Positions 7,717 through 10,588 of a stretch of 10,588 nucleotides of DNA are shown piece after piece. Made by a program: the position numbers and the translations under genes. The DNA is taken from contig DBQL01000145.1 of the NCBI GenBank assembly GCA_002305235.1, positions 17,975 to 28,562 of the forward strand, read 5' to 3'. Source of the stretch: Prevotella sp. UBA1395. GTDB lineage: Bacteria; Bacteroidota; Bacteroidia; Bacteroidales; Bacteroidaceae. Within the stretch, counting starts at the first letter, position 1; every line of letters begins with the position of its first letter. Under the pieces are notes generated by a model, which saw only the letters and a list, made by a program, of their open reading frames with translations, was not told the origin of the DNA and ran no database searches.

Positions 7717-10284
7717 ATGACAAGTCAGTTTTCACCCAAAGTATCAGAAATTCTTGCCTTCAGCAGAGAAGAAGCCAATCGGTTAGCCAGCAGCTATGTT
7801 GGTCCGGAGCATCTCATGCTGGGCATTCTGAGAGAGAAAAACGGACCGGTGATTGACCTGTTCAATCATTTGGATATCAATATTGAGAGTGTGAAAGATG
7901 AGTTGGAGCAGCGTGTTCGCAGCAGCGAGATAGACCGACCCATCCACACCTCGGAGCTTGTTCTTAACGATCAGGCAAGTAATATACTTAAATTGGCGGT
8001 ATTGGAAGCTCGCATTCAGCACACCCAGACCGTCGACGTGCAGCATTTGCTGTTGGCCATCCTGCACGACCAGTTGAACAACGGTGCCAAAGAGGTGCTC
8101 GAGATGTATCAGTTGGACTATGAAAAAGCGGTTCAGGCTTTTCAGAAGAAGCCCACCACCGACGGGCTTGGACTCCCCGACGAGGAAGAGGAAGAGCACG
8201 ACTCCGACCCCTTTGGCGCCCCCTCGGGCAACGCCCGGCGCAAGTCTGCCACCGCCACCCAGCATTCCTCGGGTGGCAAGACCCCCATTCTCGACAACTT
8301 TTCCACCGATCTTACCAAGGCCGCGGCAGAGGGAAAGCTCGACCCCGTGGTAGGACGCGAGAAGGAAATACAGCGTGTGACCGAGATACTCTGTCGCCGA
8401 AAGAAGAACAATCCTATATTAATAGGTGAGCCGGGAGTGGGTAAAAGTGCCATTGTCGAGGGTCTCGCGCAGCTCATTACCAAGCGACAGACCTCGCCGG
8501 TGCTGTTCAACCGCCGCGTGGTGAGCCTCGACATGACCGCCATCGTGGCCGGAACGAAGTATCGCGGACAGTTTGAGGAGCGCATCCGGGCACTGCTGAA
8601 AGAGCTTGAGCAAAATCCCGACATCATTGTATTCATCGATGAGATACACACGATGATTGGCGCAGGGTCGACCCCCGGCAGCATGGACGCCGCCAATATC
8701 ATGAAGCCTGCCCTTGCCCGGGGCACCATACAGTGCATCGGAGCGACCACGCTCGACGAGTATCGCAACTCGATTGAGAAAGACGGCGCATTGGAAAGGC
8801 GATTCCAAAAGGTGCTCGTCGAACCGACAACGGCCTCTGAGACCCTCCAAATTTTGGAGAACATCAAGGAGCGATACGAGGATCATCACCATGTGAGCTA
8901 TACGCAAGAGGCCATCAAAGCCTGTGTGAAACTCACGGAACGATATGTCACCGACCGCTTCTTCCCCGACAAAGCCATAGATGCTTTGGACGAGGTGGGC
9001 TCACGCGTGCATCTGCAACACGCCGAGGTGCCACAGGAAATCACCGACATGGAAAAGCAGATCGAGGACGTGAAAGCCAAGAAGCAGCAGGCTGTGGGCA
9101 ATCAAAACTTTGAGCTGGCAGCCGGATACCGCGACCGGCAGACCGAACTCGAGACCAAACTCGACGAGATGCAGCAGCGCTGGCAGCAGGGAGACTCCGA
9201 CATGCGGCAGGTGGTGACCGACCAAGACGTGGCCGACGTGGTGTCGATGATGACCGGCGTGCCCGTGCAGCGCATGGCCGAGGGCGAGGGCGAACGCCTG
9301 AAAAACATGGGCAATCTGCTCAAGGAGAACGTGATCGGACAAGATACGGCCATCACGAAACTGGTGAAAGCCATCCAGCGCAACCGCGTAGGACTGAAAG
9401 ATCCCAACCACCCCATCGGAGCTTTCATGTTTCTCGGTCCGACGGGCGTGGGCAAAACCTACCTCACGAAGAAACTTGCCGAGATCATGTTCGGTTCGGC
9501 CGACGCGCTCATCCGTATCGACATGAGCGAATATACCGAAGGCTTCAACGTGTCACGGCTCATCGGAGCACCCCCGGGATATGTGGGATACGAGGAGGGC
9601 GGACAGCTCACCGAACAGGTAAGACGCCATCCTTACTCCATCGTATTGCTCGACGAGATAGAAAAAGCCCACGGCAACGTGTTCAACCTGTTGCTCCAAG
9701 CCTTGGACGAAGGGCGTCTGACCGACGGCAACGGCCGCACGGTGGACTTCAGGAACACGGTGATCATCATGACCTCGAATGCCGGAACGCGACAGCTCAA
9801 GGACTTTGGCAAAGGCGTGGGATTCAATGCCGGAGGCATCAGCAATGCCGCCAACATGAACGACAAGGACAAGGAGTATGCCCGCTCAATCATCCAAAAG
9901 AGTCTGAGCAAACAGTTCTCGCCCGAGTTCCTCAACCGTCTCGACGAGATCATCACCTTCGACCAGCTCGACCTGAAGGCCATCAAGCAGATCATCGACA
10001 TCGAGCTGCGCGGACTCTACAAGCGCATCAAGGACTTGAGCTACAACGTTCAGCTCACCGACAAGGCCAAAGAGTTTGTGGCCACCAAGGGCTATGACGT
10101 GCAATTTGGTGCCCGCCCGCTCAAGCGCGCCATCCAAAACTATGTGGAAGACGGCATCTGCGAGATGATCCTCTCTGGCGGCTTACAGGAGGGCGACACC
10201 ATCACCGTGGGCAAGGCACCGGGCAAAGACGAACTGACTTTTAAGTTGTCGCTTGTCCCCGACAGCGTGGAAGAAATGGCATAA
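7717..10284 (+). CDS. clpC: ClpC, AAA+ unfoldase subunit of the ClpCP protease
   Basis: ClpC is a hexameric Hsp100 ATPase that unfolds damaged or tagged cytoplasmic proteins and feeds them into the ClpP chamber. The 855-residue protein has a double Clp N domain (EILAFSREEANRLASSYVGP near 11 and a second repeat near residue 90) and a linker of about 148-190 rich in Asp, Glu and Ser. The first AAA+ module has GEPGVGKS 237-244, Walker B Asp308-Glu309 and ALERRF 358-363. The middle domain (about 445-490) has a UVR-like NQNFELAAGYRD at 462-473. The second AAA+ module has GPTGVGKT 574-581, Asp646-Glu647, Arg741 and the sensor-2 motif GARPLK from 798. VGF at 701-703 fits the ClpP-docking loop, and the middle domain favours ClpC over ClpA or ClpB. 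There is no CtsR- or McsAB-like neighbour as in Bacillus. A sigma-54-type promoter precedes it and a strong terminator follows, so it is probably transcribed alone. The length is typical. Confidence 0.95.
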   Translation: MTSQFSPKVSEILAFSREEANRLASSYVGPEHLMLGILREKNGPVIDLFNHLDINIESVKDELEQRVRSSEIDRPIHTSELVLNDQASNILKLAVLEARIQHTQTVDVQHLLLAILHDQLNNGAKEVLEMYQLDYEKAVQAFQKKPTTDGLGLPDEEEEEHDSDPFGAPSGNARRKSATATQHSSGGKTPILDNFSTDLTKAAAEGKLDPVVGREKEIQRVTEILCRRKKNNPILIGEPGVGKSAIVEGLAQLITKRQTSPVLFNRRVVSLDMTAIVAGTKYRGQFEERIRALLKELEQNPDIIVFIDEIHTMIGAGSTPGSMDAANIMKPALARGTIQCIGATTLDEYRNSIEKDGALERRFQKVLVEPTTASETLQILENIKERYEDHHHVSYTQEAIKACVKLTERYVTDRFFPDKAIDALDEVGSRVHLQHAEVPQEITDMEKQIEDVKAKKQQAVGNQNFELAAGYRDRQTELETKLDEMQQRWQQGDSDMRQVVTDQDVADVVSMMTGVPVQRMAEGEGERLKNMGNLLKENVIGQDTAITKLVKAIQRNRVGLKDPNHPIGAFMFLGPTGVGKTYLTKKLAEIMFGSADALIRIDMSEYTEGFNVSRLIGAPPGYVGYEEGGQLTEQVRRHPYSIVLLDEIEKAHGNVFNLLLQALDEGRLTDGNGRTVDFRNTVIIMTSNAGTRQLKDFGKGVGFNAGGISNAANMNDKDKEYARSIIQKSLSKQFSPEFLNRLDEIITFDQLDLKAIKQIIDIELRGLYKRIKDLSYNVQLTDKAKEFVATKGYDVQFGARPLKRAIQNYVEDGICEMILSGGLQEGDTITVGKAPGKDELTFKLSLVPDSVEEMA

Positions 10285-10316
10285 GCATACCATTATAACC
10301 GTATTTTTATGAAAGA

Positions 10317-10350
10317 GGCAGTGCCGGACGATGGTCGGGCACTGCCTTTT
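10317..10350 (+). terminator. Intrinsic terminator of clpC
   Basis: GGCAGTGCC (10317-10325) pairs perfectly with GGCACTGCC (10338-10346). An inner GAC/GTC stem closes a GATG loop across a single G-G mismatch, and TTTT follows (10347-10350). It starts 32 bases after the clpC stop. The run GAAAGA before the stem is A-rich, so weak function on the opposite strand is possible. Confidence 0.88.
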
Positions 10351-10470
10351 CGTATCAATACATGTAAGATTCTTTCGCAATCATTCATCGATAAAAGCGC
10401 AACATGCAGACGATGAAAACCCTATGCCACGGGCATGGCACCATGAAAATACGACAAAAAAATAGGGCAG

Positions 10471-10563
10471 CCTTGCGATAAGACTGTAATCGCGATGCCA
10501 TTTCTATGCAATCGTCGCTCGAATGAGGCCCTAACGCGACGCGAAAAGATAGCAATCGCAAAC
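10471..10563. repeat. Second cluster of the 22-bp intergenic repeat family
   Basis: Three units are recognisable. A plus-strand unit contains CGATAAGACTGTAATCGC (10476-10493), which matches the inverted unit of the first cluster at 16 of 18 positions. A degenerate minus-strand unit (10518-10497) reads GCGACGATTGCATAGAAATG and keeps the GCGACG, ATAG and AATGGC blocks. The best unit (10535-10562) begins CGCGACGCGAAAAGATAGCA and matches the inverted unit at 837-810 at 25 of 28 positions. Unlike the first cluster, the units here alternate in orientation and are not on an exact 22-base period. Counts are by eye. Confidence 0.75.
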
Positions 10564-10588
10564 AAAAACCAACAGAAAATCCATCACT

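Larger units (their letters stand above)
10285..10588. other. Intergenic region downstream of clpC
   Basis: After the clpC stop there is no credible gene to the window edge. It holds the clpC terminator (10317-10350), about 120 bases without a recognised signal apart from a small TGCCA/TGGCA hairpin near 10425-10440, and a repeat cluster from 10471 to 10563. Any following gene starts outside the window. Confidence 0.65.

Noticed and set aside
10404..10481. 25-residue plus-strand frame starting MQTMKTLCHGHGTMKIRQ downstream of clpC
   Set aside because: It lies behind the clpC terminator with no promoter and runs into the repeat cluster; a peptide this short is not distinguishable from chance.

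Overview
The window looks like chromosomal DNA from a Bacteroidota bacterium, probably Prevotellaceae and on the GC-rich side. Three things point that way. The promoters have the Bacteroidota form: a TTTG at about -33 and TAnnTTTG at about -7, with a textbook example at 1136-1167. Translation starts have A-rich leaders with little Shine-Dalgarno character. The AddA/AddB-like and ClpC proteins also have the layout expected of that phylum. The assignment rests on sequence style only, not on a database match.

Layout. Positions 1-381 (minus strand) hold the first 127 codons of ftsY, the signal recognition particle receptor, cut by the window edge just inside its GTPase P-loop. Positions 382-1203 are an 822-base divergent intergenic region with several hairpins, a cluster of 22-bp repeats (808-895) and the promoter of the next operon. 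Positions 1204-4566 and 4607-7567 (plus strand, 40 bases apart) encode an AddA-like helicase-nuclease and an AddB-like iron-sulfur nuclease, which together form the RecBCD-type enzyme that processes double-strand DNA ends. A 149-base gap (7568-7716) carries a GC-rich inverted repeat and a full consensus match to a sigma-54 (-24/-12) promoter. Positions 7717-10284 encode ClpC, a AAA+ unfoldase that works with the ClpP protease, followed by a strong intrinsic terminator (10317-10350). The last 240 bases have no gene but contain a second cluster of the repeat family seen at 808-895.

The genes are housekeeping: protein targeting, recombinational DNA repair and protein quality control. I see no phage, transposon, CRISPR array or defence island. 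The two observations most worth following are the sigma-54-type promoter placed exactly in front of clpC, with a palindrome about 96 bases upstream of the predicted start site that could be an activator site, and the intergenic repeat family. One inverted pair of repeat copies, 9.7 kb apart, matches at 25 of 28 positions.
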